63,816 nucleotides of DNA from assembly GCA_014859105.1 (NCBI GenBank), contig JACUUX010000010.1, forward strand, positions 1-63,816, in the 5' to 3' direction. Both the position numbers and the translations under genes were made by a program. Shown in pieces: positions 56,492 to 63,816 of the stretch. The notes below the pieces were generated by a model, which saw only the letters and a program-made list of their open reading frames with translations, did not search any database and had not been told where the DNA came from. Positions within the stretch are counted from its first letter, which is position 1. The number at the start of each line of letters is the position of its first letter. The DNA is from Nitrospirota bacterium. Lineage in GTDB: Bacteria; Nitrospirota; Thermodesulfovibrionia; Thermodesulfovibrionales; SM23-35.

Positions 56492-56947
56492 TTATATGCC
56501 TTTAAGGTCGGCAGTACAATGTGCACATCGTATAGCCTTTAAGGGAATAACAGAAAGACAATAAGGACATTCCCTGGTCATTGGTTCTGCAGGTGGTGTC
56601 TCCTTCTCTCTTTTGAGTTTGTTTATATAACGAACAACCAGAAATACTGAAAAGGCAACAATCAGGAAACTGATGATTGTATTGATAAATACTCCGTAGT
56701 TTAATGTTACCGCACCAGCTGCTTTTGCCTCATCAAGTGAGGGATATGGCGGTGGAATATTCCCTTCTTTCAGGATTATATGGAGATTGGCAAAATCTAC
56801 ATTTCCCAGAGCAATCCCTATGGGCGGCATGATAATGTCTGCAACAAAAGAAGTTACGATTCCACCAAAAGCCGCCCCAATGATTATACCCACAGCCATA
56901 TCTACGACGTTCCCCTTTACTGCAAATTCCTTGAATTCTTTGAACAT
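56492..56947 (-). CDS. mscL: Large-conductance mechanosensitive channel MscL with zinc-ribbon tail
   Basis: 151 residues from ATG 56947. [40 protein letters not shown] is the TM1/gate region, with the second helix about 80-105 ([26 protein letters not shown]). The C-terminus carries [18 protein letters not shown], a four-cysteine zinc ribbon common in Nitrospirota and Deltaproteobacteria MscL proteins. A longer frame adds 12 residues without a good start. Confidence 0.9.
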   Translation of the reverse strand: MFKEFKEFAVKGNVVDMAVGIIIGAAFGGIVTSFVADIIMPPIGIALGNVDFANLHIILKEGNIPPPYPSLDEAKAAGAVTLNYGVFINTIISFLIVAFSVFLVVRYINKLKREKETPPAEPMTRECPYCLSVIPLKAIRCAHCTADLKGI

Positions 56948-57097
56948 ATAAACACCGCCCTTGTTGAATCTTTTCTGGCACATCTCTGTTTTATTTATAT
57001 AAAAATACTATCGCAATTATATATTTTGTCAAGCAAATAGTTTTAATATGCGGGATACAGGTTGTTCTTGTAAGCTGTACGGCAGAGTTAATTCTTA

Positions 57098-57214
57098 TTG
57101 ATCGAAATCTTCACTATTGTTGATGACATTGTTACAACGGGTAAATCTAGCATTGAGGCAATAAATAGAGCGAGAGAAGAAGGTCTGGAAATAGTAAAAG
57201 TTATTGCTCTCATA
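57098..57214 (+). pseudogene. Remnant of a phosphoribosyltransferase (orotate-PRT type)
   Basis: The frame FTIVDDIVTTGKSSIEAINR AREEGLEIVKVIALI has the PRPP-binding motif VDD(V/I)VTTG-x-S of PyrE-like enzymes and is cut off by the peptide permease 3' end. pyrE is otherwise missing from the pyr operon here, but a fragment alone is not the operon copy. Confidence 0.65.
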
Positions 57215-58066
57215 TCAATCCTCCTCCGCTCCCCACAATCTCGGGTCAAGTGCATCTCTCAAACCTTCTCCAACCAGATTATAGCTTAAAACCGTTATCA
57301 ATATCGCAAACCCGGGATATAATGATAGCCACCATGCGACCTCAATATTGTCCTTTCCCGAGGTTAAAATATTTCCCCAGCTCGGGTCAGGCGGCTGGAC
57401 ACCGAGTCCAAGAAAAGAGAGACCGGATTCAACAAGTATCGCTCCTGCAACACCGAATGTTGCAGCAACAAAAACAGGAGAGAGCGCGTTTGGAAGAATA
57501 TGTCTGAATATCAGCCTTCTGTTACTTACGCCGATTGCCCTTGCTGCATCGACAAAATCCCTTTCTTTTAAAGTAAGGAATTCAGCCCTTACAAGCCTTG
57601 CAACATCCATCCAGCTCGTAATACCGATTACAGCCATTATAGTGAAAATGTTCGGTTCGAGTATTGCGATGATTGCAAGAATGAGAAAAAAAGTAGGGAA
57701 TGCCAGCATTATATCAACAAATCTCATCAAGACAGCATCCATTTTACCACCGTAAAAACCAGCTATTGAACCAATGGTTATGCCTATGATCAGGGCGATA
57801 CCAACTGCAACAAAGCCGACCTTTAATGAAACCCTGCTCCCCCATATTATTCTTGAAAGGAGGTCTCTTCCCAGTTCATCTGTTCCGAGCAGATGAGCCT
57901 TGCATGGTGGCGAAAGCACATTATACACGTCTATCTCTGTCGGATCATAAGGGGATATAAACGGTGCAAATAAAGATACGGTTATAAGTGTAAGAACCGT
58001 TATTCCGCCTATAACAGAAAGCTTGTTCTTTGAGAATCTCCTGAGTATTATCTTTAAGAGCCTCAT
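57215..58066 (-). CDS. Peptide/nickel ABC transporter permease (DppC/OppC type)
   Basis: 283 residues, six helices. [20 protein letters not shown] near the N-terminus, and the EAA-loop [29 protein letters not shown]. Ends with the DppC-like [14 protein letters not shown]. It overlaps the upstream permease by 4 bp (ATGA). Its ATPases lie at 43.8-45.7 kb; no substrate-binding protein is adjacent. Confidence 0.93.
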   Translation of the reverse strand: MRLLKIILRRFSKNKLSVIGGITVLTLITVSLFAPFISPYDPTEIDVYNVLSPPCKAHLLGTDELGRDLLSRIIWGSRVSLKVGFVAVGIALIIGITIGSIAGFYGGKMDAVLMRFVDIMLAFPTFFLILAIIAILEPNIFTIMAVIGITSWMDVARLVRAEFLTLKERDFVDAARAIGVSNRRLIFRHILPNALSPVFVAATFGVAGAILVESGLSFLGLGVQPPDPSWGNILTSGKDNIEVAWWLSLYPGFAILITVLSYNLVGEGLRDALDPRLWGAEED

Positions 58067-59034
58067 TGTTTCCTTACCCTTGGATCAACAACGGCATAGG
58101 ATATATCGGCAATCAGATTTCCAATTAAAGTAAGCACAGCACCTATCACAAGGATTCCCATTATTGTTGGATAATCTCTTGCCATTGTTGATGCATAAAA
58201 AAGCTGTCCCATGCCGGGTATGGCAAAGATTGTCTCGAATATTACGCCACCGCCAATGAGCCCCGGGACAGAAAGCCCGATTATCGTAATGATCGGCATA
58301 AGCGCATTTCTGAATGCATGCCTGAAGATAACCGTTGATTCCGGTAACCCCTTTGCCCTTGCTGTCCTTATATAATCCTGTCTTATTACCTCGAGCATAC
58401 TCGAACGGCTGTACCGGCTTAACCCGGCAATACCTCCGAACGCAGAAACGCTGACCGGAAGTATAAGGTGCTTGATCCAATCTGTTATTCTCTCAAAAGG
58501 CCCCATATCAGAAACATCTATACTTTGAATACCTGATATAGGAAGAATTCCCATATAAACACCAAAAAGTATCATCAGCAGAAGCGCAAGCCAGAACGCA
58601 GGAGTCGAGAATCCTATGAAAACAAATACTGTTGAGAGCTTATCAAATAATGAGTACTGTTTTGTTGCAGAGAGTATTCCGATCGGGATCGCCACAATAA
58701 AGATTAAAATTAAAGCAAGGATATTGATAGTTAATGTTATAGGGATCCTCTCTATAATCTTATCGATTACTTTTCTCCCGTCAACAAATGACTTGCCGAA
58801 ATCAAGCTTTATAAACCTCTTAAGCCAGTCTATGTATTGAATGTGCAACGGCTTATCGAGCCCGTAGAGTTTTTTAAGGTTATCCCTTGCCTGTGCCGAT
58901 ACCTTGAGTGACATCTCTGTCTGAACCTCTACAGGACCGCCAGGAGCAAGATGGATTACAATGAAAGTTATCAGGGTAATACCGAAAGTGAGGGGTATCA
59001 TTAAAAGAAGTCTTTTTGCTATATATGGAAGCAT
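58063..59034 (-). CDS. Peptide/nickel ABC transporter permease (DppB/OppB type)
   Basis: 323 residues, six helices. [31 protein letters not shown] and the EAA loop [29 protein letters not shown] are DppB-like. ATG after a purine site. The pair DppB-DppC forms the channel through which peptides pass. Confidence 0.93.
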   Translation of the reverse strand: MLPYIAKRLLLMIPLTFGITLITFIVIHLAPGGPVEVQTEMSLKVSAQARDNLKKLYGLDKPLHIQYIDWLKRFIKLDFGKSFVDGRKVIDKIIERIPITLTINILALILIFIVAIPIGILSATKQYSLFDKLSTVFVFIGFSTPAFWLALLLMILFGVYMGILPISGIQSIDVSDMGPFERITDWIKHLILPVSVSAFGGIAGLSRYSRSSMLEVIRQDYIRTARAKGLPESTVIFRHAFRNALMPIITIIGLSVPGLIGGGVIFETIFAIPGMGQLFYASTMARDYPTIMGILVIGAVLTLIGNLIADISYAVVDPRVRKQ

Positions 59035-59145
59035 ACGATAATTATATATTCTATAACGCTAAAAAAACTGAGGCAAGGATGTCCCGTCTATTTTTGTATC
59101 ATCAATTTGACATTTTTACAATTATGACTCACATTAAAAATAATT

Positions 59146-60441
59146 ATGAAATTTTATCTCATAAGCCTTGGATGTGCCAAAAATCTTGTTGACAGTGAAA
59201 AAATAACCGAGCGTCTTCAAAAAGAGAGTTATTTCATAACCGATGATATAAATGAAGCATCTTTTATTTTTATAAACACCTGTGGTTTTATCAAAGAGGC
59301 TAAACAAGAGTCGATTGATACCATTTTTACAGTCCTTGAGGAAAAGCCTCAACATGCAAAGATACTTGTATATGGCTGTCTTGCACAGCGTTATCTGAAA
59401 GAGCTTAAGAAACTTATACCCGAAATAGACCTGTTCTTACCCCTTTTGCCACATGATGAACTGATAAAAGAGATAAAGCGACATGTTACGGCTCAAAGAA
59501 AATTAAGATGTAAATTGCAAAAAAGGATAGTCTTCACTCCGCCCTCATATACCTATATCAAAATATCTGAAGGATGCAGTAACTCCTGTTCGTACTGCGC
59601 GATACCCGTGATAAGAGGACATTTAAAGAGTTGCCCTGTAGAAAACATCATCTCTCAGATTAAAAATGCACTTGATAAAGGCTATTATGAGATTAATCTT
59701 ATTGCTCAGGATATCACTGCTTATGGAACAGATTTATACGGCAAGCCATCGTTAAATGTCCTTCTAAAAAAAGTCCTTTCAATTAAAAAAGATTTCTGGC
59801 TGAGACTCCTTTATCTCCACCCATCGAGGATATCTTCTGAACTGGTAAAAATTATCATGTCTGATTCAAGGATAGTGAAATACCTGGATATCCCCATACA
59901 ACATGTAAACAACCGGATTCTTAAGCTTATGAACAGGTTTTATACAAAAGACCTTTTGATTGATAAAATAGGAATGCTCAGAGAAAAAATACCATCAATC
60001 GCCCTGAGGACATCGCTGATCGCCGGGTTCCCGACAGAAAATGAAGAAGATTTTCAGGAACTGCTGGACTTTGTCCGTACTATTAAGTTTGCCCATCTGG
60101 GTGTATTCGAATACTCCCGTGAAGAGGATACGAAAGCATCTTCATTGAAACCCCTGGTGCCAACGGCTGCAAAGGAAAAGAGAAAAAAAATTATCATGAA
60201 GGCCCAGAAGGACATTGTCAAATTAAATAACAAAACTTTACAAGGCAAAGTCTTTCCATGCATCGTTGAACTTCCAGTAGATGAATATGGCTGTATATGG
60301 ACAGGCAGGATATATTCACAGGCACCGGAAGTCGATGGTCTTGTTTATGTGACCGGATACGAAAAAACAATGGGCAACATCACAAATGTCAGTATAAAAG
60401 GCTTCAAAGATTATGATTTAACAGCAGAATGTATAAGATGA
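59146..60441 (+). CDS. rimO: Ribosomal protein S12 methylthiotransferase RimO
   Basis: 431 residues. MTTase N-terminal Cys in LGCAKNLVDSEKI, NTCGFIKEAKQES, and GCLAQRY; the radical SAM CSNSCSYCAIPVIRG; the TRAM domain at the end (GKVFPCIVELPVDEYGCIWTGR). RimO adds a methylthio group to Asp of S12. It ends 31 bp inside the 3' end of uvrA (convergent overlap). Confidence 0.95.
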   Translation: MKFYLISLGCAKNLVDSEKITERLQKESYFITDDINEASFIFINTCGFIKEAKQESIDTIFTVLEEKPQHAKILVYGCLAQRYLKELKKLIPEIDLFLPLLPHDELIKEIKRHVTAQRKLRCKLQKRIVFTPPSYTYIKISEGCSNSCSYCAIPVIRGHLKSCPVENIISQIKNALDKGYYEINLIAQDITAYGTDLYGKPSLNVLLKKVLSIKKDFWLRLLYLHPSRISSELVKIIMSDSRIVKYLDIPIQHVNNRILKLMNRFYTKDLLIDKIGMLREKIPSIALRTSLIAGFPTENEEDFQELLDFVRTIKFAHLGVFEYSREEDTKASSLKPLVPTAAKEKRKKIIMKAQKDIVKLNNKTLQGKVFPCIVELPVDEYGCIWTGRIYSQAPEVDGLVYVTGYEKTMGNITNVSIKGFKDYDLTAECIR

Positions 60442-63269
60442 TTTCGATATTCTTTAACATACCTTCCTGTGTAGGATTCCTTGTGTTTAATTAGCTTTTC
60501 AGGCGTGCCCTCGAATATAATTCTGCCACCTCTGTCTCCACCTTCAGGACCCAAATCAATTACCCAATCTGAATACATAATAACATCGAGGTTGTGTTCA
60601 ATAATAAGCACCGTATTACCCATATCTACCAACCTCCTGATGATGTCGAGTAATTTCTTGATATCTCTGAAGTGCAAGCCTGTTGTAGGTTCGTCGAGGA
60701 TGTAGAGATAGCCCTTTGTAGAACCCTTGCTGCCAGCTTGTTTAAAAAATCCCCTCTCACATCCCTTTTTTACAGAGGAAATGTGGGAATTCATGTAGCA
60801 TAAAGGTATATTGGTCATTTCTGCACAGATTTTGAGTCTCTGTGCTTCTCCGCCTGAAAGTGTTGTTGCGGGTTGACCCAGCCTTAGATAGCCGAGGCCG
60901 ATATCCTTCATCAAAAGTAACTTATTTTTTATATTAGGGACGTCTTTGAAAAATTCAACAGCTTCATCCACTGTTATACTCAGAACTTCGTCTATATTCT
61001 TGCCATGATATGTTACCCGCAATGCCTCGGGTTTATATCTCTTTCCATTGCATTCTTCACATTTAACATAAAGGTCTTCAAAAAAATACATCTCAAGTTT
61101 CTGATATCCGGCACCCTTGCATGTCTCGCACCTGCCACCGGGCACATTAAAGGAAAAAAAGCCCGGAGTGTAAGCATGGGCTTTTGCTTCCGGCTGTTCT
61201 GAAAAGAGCTTCCTTATTAAATCAAAAATCTTTAAATAGGTAACGGGATTCGAGCGGGGGCTTCGACCTATCGGTGTCTGGGAAATAAGCTTAACGCCCT
61301 TTAAGTTCTGAATACCCTCGGTCTTATTATAGGGTAAAGGAAAGTCATATCGAATCTTAAATTCCCTCGCAAGTGCCCTGTAAAGTGTTTCTACGACCAG
61401 GCTGCTTTTCCCAGAACCTGATACCCCTGTTAGTGTCGTTAATGTATGTAAAGGTATCTCGAGGTCAACGGATTTCAGGTTATTACCTGAGGCGCCATAG
61501 AGTTTTAATTTCTTATTTCCTGCTTTTATATGTATATCTCTTACCGTACCAGAAGGAGGCTCTATTTTATCGATGCCTCTTATGTAGCGTGCTGTTAGTG
61601 TACCGGCAGTTAAAAACTCATCCTTTAGTCCTGAAAAAACGACATTTCCTCCAAGATGCCCGCCGCCCGGACCCAACTCAACAATCCAGTCAGCAGATTC
61701 TATAATCCTCCTGTCATGCTCAACAACAATAATGGTATTGCCATGTTGTGAAAGGTCAGACATAATTTCTGAAATTATGTCCGTATCCCTTGCGTGCAGC
61801 CCAACTGTGGGTTCATCCAGCACATATAAAGTTCCGGTCAGGAATGACGAGAGCTGATTGGATAAATTTACCCTCTGGTATTCACCACCTGAAAGTGTGC
61901 GTCCATCACGGCTGAGGGTAAGGTAATCAAGTCCCACTCTTTTCAGGAATCCCAGTTTTAGGTTTATCTGTCTCAGAAGCTCTTTTGCCATATCCCTCTT
62001 ATAAGGAGTGATATTCAGGTTTGCAAAAAATTTTATAACCTCCGTCACAGGCATGCTGACAAGTTCTGCTATATCCAGACCTGAAAGCTTGTAGGCAAGA
62101 GATTCCGGTCTTAATCTTTTCCCTTTACACTTTGAACAGATAACTGGTTTTCTGTACCTACTGAGAAAAACCCTTATGTGAAGCTTGTACCTTCTGCCTT
62201 CCATCTCCTCAAAGAAATCGTCGATCCCGTAAAAGCTATTCCCGCCTTTAAATAACATGGTTTTTTCTTCTTCAGTAAATTCAGAGTAAGGTTTATTAAT
62301 GTCCATACCCTTTTTCCCTGCGTTTTTGATTAGTTGCTGTTTCCACCATCTGTATGCTGGCTTATTCCAGGGGTCTATTGCGCCTTCTAAAAGGGAAAGA
62401 CTTTTATCAGGGATTATTATATCCTCGTCATACTTAAGGATATTGCCAAAACCTTTACACTCAGGACACGCACCAACGGGATGATTAAAAGAGAAAATGA
62501 GCGGGTATGGCTTTGGTACTTCTATGTTGCATTTATCACACATATTCTCCGAGGAAAAACTGTATTGTTTAAAATGGGGACTAAGATCTGAATTTATAAT
62601 GACAACCTTCATTTTCCCTTCCCCCTCTTTCCATGCCATCTCAACCGAGTCTGACAGCCGGGGGTCATCCCTTATAACAAGTCTATCGAGGACGATGTCG
62701 ATAGACGGGGGACGACAGATGGGGGACGATATATCTACTATCTCCCCATCAACCCATGCTCTGTAAAAACCCCTCTTCTTTAATTCATCTTCAGAATCTT
62801 TGGACTCAAAGATAATAATAGCCTTTTCTCCTTCGTGTTTTTCATTAAGTTCGGAAATCACCCTTGATGCGTCCCATATTTTTATTTCTCTCCCGCAAGC
62901 CGGGCAGTACGGAGTAGCAATCTTTGAATATAAAAGCCTGAAGAAATCGTAAATCTCTGTTAATGTCCCTACTGTTGACCGTGAACCACGGATAGGGTTC
63001 TTCTGCTCAAGCGCTATCGCCGGTCTTATATTATGGATTTCGTCAACTTCAGGCCTGTCAAGTTTTTCGAGAAAAAGTCTTGCGTATGTAGAAAGTGACT
63101 CTATAAACCTCCATTGCCCCTCGGCGAAGATTGTATCAAAGACCAGAGAGGACTTTCCCGAACCTGACAAACCTGTTACAGCTATTACTTTGTTATGGGG
63201 CAGGCTGAGTTCTATGTTTTTAAGATTGTTCTGCCGGGCACCCTGAATTAAGAGTCTCTTTTGGGACAT
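60411..63269 (-). CDS. uvrA: Excinuclease ABC subunit A (UvrA), with insert
   Basis: 952 residues. Two ABC modules: Walker A GLSGSGKSS and GVSGSGKSS, signatures LSGGEYQRVNLS and LSGGEAQRLKI, and CPACG/CDKC-type zinc modules. It loads UvrB on damaged DNA. Between the second signature and the Walker B (YLYILDEPTTGLHF) an in-frame segment of about 30 residues (NIPLCYMNSHISSVKKGCERG...) replaces the normal short linker, and derives from a repeat element. A second small repeat (SSPICRPPSIDIV) lies in the N-terminal part. Confidence 0.95.
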   Translation of the reverse strand: MSQKRLLIQGARQNNLKNIELSLPHNKVIAVTGLSGSGKSSLVFDTIFAEGQWRFIESLSTYARLFLEKLDRPEVDEIHNIRPAIALEQKNPIRGSRSTVGTLTEIYDFFRLLYSKIATPYCPACGREIKIWDASRVISELNEKHEGEKAIIIFESKDSEDELKKRGFYRAWVDGEIVDISSPICRPPSIDIVLDRLVIRDDPRLSDSVEMAWKEGEGKMKVVIINSDLSPHFKQYSFSSENMCDKCNIEVPKPYPLIFSFNHPVGACPECKGFGNILKYDEDIIIPDKSLSLLEGAIDPWNKPAYRWWKQQLIKNAGKKGMDINKPYSEFTEEEKTMLFKGGNSFYGIDDFFEEMEGRRYKLHIRVFLSRYRKPVICSKCKGKRLRPESLAYKLSGLDIAELVSMPVTEVIKFFANLNITPYKRDMAKELLRQINLKLGFLKRVGLDYLTLSRDGRTLSGGEYQRVNLSNQLSSFLTGTLYVLDEPTVGLHARDTDIISEIMSDLSQHGNTIIVVEHDRRIIESADWIVELGPGGGHLGGNVVFSGLKDEFLTAGTLTARYIRGIDKIEPPSGTVRDIHIKAGNKKLKLYGASGNNLKSVDLEIPLHTLTTLTGVSGSGKSSLVVETLYRALAREFKIRYDFPLPYNKTEGIQNLKGVKLISQTPIGRSPRSNPVTYLKIFDLIRKLFSEQPEAKAHAYTPGFFSFNVPGGRCETCKGAGYQKLEMYFFEDLYVKCEECNGKRYKPEALRVTYHGKNIDEVLSITVDEAVEFFKDVPNIKNKLLLMKDIGLGYLRLGQPATTLSGGEAQRLKICAEMTNIPLCYMNSHISSVKKGCERGFFKQAGSKGSTKGYLYILDEPTTGLHFRDIKKLLDIIRRLVDMGNTVLIIEHNLDVIMYSDWVIDLGPEGGDRGGRIIFEGTPEKLIKHKESYTGRYVKEYRNHLIHSAVKS
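60750..60796. repeat. Degenerate intragenic element in uvrA
   Basis: AATCCCCTCTCACATCCCTTT and ACAGAGGAAATGTGGGAATT form an imperfect palindrome read in frame as NSHISSVKKGCERGF. Confidence 0.6.
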
Positions 63270-63515
63270 TCAAATATTTTAACACTTTTTATCAATATAT
63301 ATAATTATGTGCAGGAATGCCTTTATAGCTAATCTACTCGACAGAGTATGAAAATTATCTTATGCTTTTTGAGTTATTTTATGAATTTATGCTATTAATT
63401 ATCAAATGTCTCAAAGATTTTTTAATATAATGGGGGGCAAGGGTGAGGGGGGTATTTTCGGGTCAATGACACCTATTGGAACAGAGTTCGTTATGAATAA
63501 TTGTATAATGTGATA
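63270..63515. other. Region downstream of uvrA start, non-coding
   Basis: A half-element GGGGGGCAAGGGTGAGGGGGGTATTTT at 63430-63459 matches the G-run arm of the intragenic repeat family. Otherwise AT-rich with no gene recognised. Confidence 0.4.
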
Positions 63516-63531
63516 TGTTCCACGTGGAACT
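63516..63531. promoter_or_regulatory. parS-like palindrome
   Basis: TGTTCCACGTGGAACT, near the bacterial parS consensus TGTTNCACGTGAAACA (mismatches in the right half). Flanking AATTTTGAC at 63533-63541 is inverted relative to GTCAAAATT after the second copy. Confidence 0.55.
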
Positions 63532-63553
63532 TCAATTTTGACACTCTTTAAAA

Positions 63554-63569
63554 TGTTCCATGTGGAACG
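63554..63569. promoter_or_regulatory. Second parS-like palindrome
   Basis: TGTTCCATGTGGAACG, a weaker copy 38 bp from the first, forming a pair inside a larger inverted arrangement. Confidence 0.45.
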
Positions 63570-63763
63570 TCAAAATTTTTGCACGGAGAACAGGCAAGGA
63601 TAATAGATGTGCTGAAAGGATCTCTTGTGAGTGAATCCATCGGAGAACTCTTCAACCGTCAGGAAGCACTGAATATAATGAAAGATTTCAAAAAGATATC
63701 TTGTCCCCCGCACAGGCTTGAGAAAGAAAAGCGAATCATCTATGCTATAAATCATCAAAGGTC

Positions 63764-63816
63764 TTAAAAGTTGTTTAAGATTTTCAATTCTGTCATTCTG
63801 GCTTGTCCAGAATCTT
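63764..63816. repeat. Copy of the TTAAAAGTTGTTTAAGATTT / TCATTC element, truncated by the window end
   Basis: TTAAAAGTTGTTTAAGATTTT followed by CTGTCATTCTGGCTTGTCCAGAATCTT. The same leader occurs at 11957. Confidence 0.7.

Noticed and set aside
63579-63767. Open frame of 62 codons (TTG start) reading HGEQARIIDVLKGSLVSESI...
   Set aside because: No recognised family, TTG start inside a palindromic region, no ribosome site, and it ends just before a repeat element. It may be a gene fragment but nothing supports that.

Overview
The window looks like part of a bacterial chromosome, roughly 40% GC by eye, from an anaerobic or microaerophilic Gram-negative lineage. A Nitrospirota (Thermodesulfovibrionia-like) or deltaproteobacterial-grade genome is my best guess. 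This is an inference from the futalosine menaquinone cluster, an aldehyde:ferredoxin oxidoreductase with a partner ferredoxin, bamD, lipoproteins, a putative selenoprotein, and the gene content around rng, the B12-radical SAM gene and rimO. No ribosomal RNA or marker is present to fix the taxonomy.

Layout. 0-3.7 kb is a defence-type edge: the end of a HepT-like toxin overlapping a type III restriction-like helicase-nuclease, then the C-terminal end of an AlbA_2-type regulator. 3.9-12.9 kb holds rng, a B12-radical SAM fusion, bamD, the siroheme dehydrogenase domain, a LysR regulator, bioB, a lipoprotein and gph. 12.9-13.4 kb is a four-tRNA cluster (Arg-TCT, His-GTG, Arg-CCG, Lys-CTT). 13.5-21.5 kb has a J-domain protein, a DsrE-like gene with an in-frame UGA, an AOR/ferredoxin pair, ccdA, moaB/mogA, ahcY and metK. 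21.6-30.9 kb has a LigD remnant, a DUF4258/DUF2283 pair and the pyrR-pyrB-pyrC-carA-carB operon, which begins with a PyrR-type attenuator. 30.9-42.9 kb has smc, an FAD-linked oxidase and nearly the whole futalosine menaquinone pathway (mqnL, mqnP, mqnM, mqnE, mqnA, mqnC, menG). 43-46 kb has a TPR protein and two peptide-ABC ATPases; the matching permeases lie 12 kb away at 57-59 kb. 46-54.3 kb is an accessory region with two papain-fold proteases, a 749-residue tandem-module protein, a decayed third protease copy and two response regulators. 54.6-56.1 kb is a GC-rich HerA-like ATPase gene that abuts a truncated DUF4197 gene. The right end has mscL, the peptide permeases, rimO, uvrA and two parS-like palindromes.

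Two things stand out. First, the DsrE-like gene at 13967-14278 has UGA at codon 67 in a U-G-V-C redox motif. The UGA is followed 16 nt later by a small hairpin whose loop GGUCUU resembles the E. coli fdhF SECIS loop, so a selenoprotein is likely. Second, short G/C-rich palindromic elements encoding peptides such as [11 protein letters not shown] lie inside the reading frames of at least six conserved genes (the B12-radical SAM gene, carB, carA, pyrC, smc, uvrA). In carA the element sits in the linker between the two domains and carries an in-frame TAA that splits the gene while leaving both halves in one frame.

The window is also rich in gene debris: two separate LigD pieces, a flavodoxin-type reductase, an orotate phosphoribosyltransferase piece, a nucleotidyltransferase and an AraC helix-turn-helix, along with several non-coding inverted repeats of the TCATTCC...GGAATGA type. 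Together these suggest frequent insertion and deletion in this genome.
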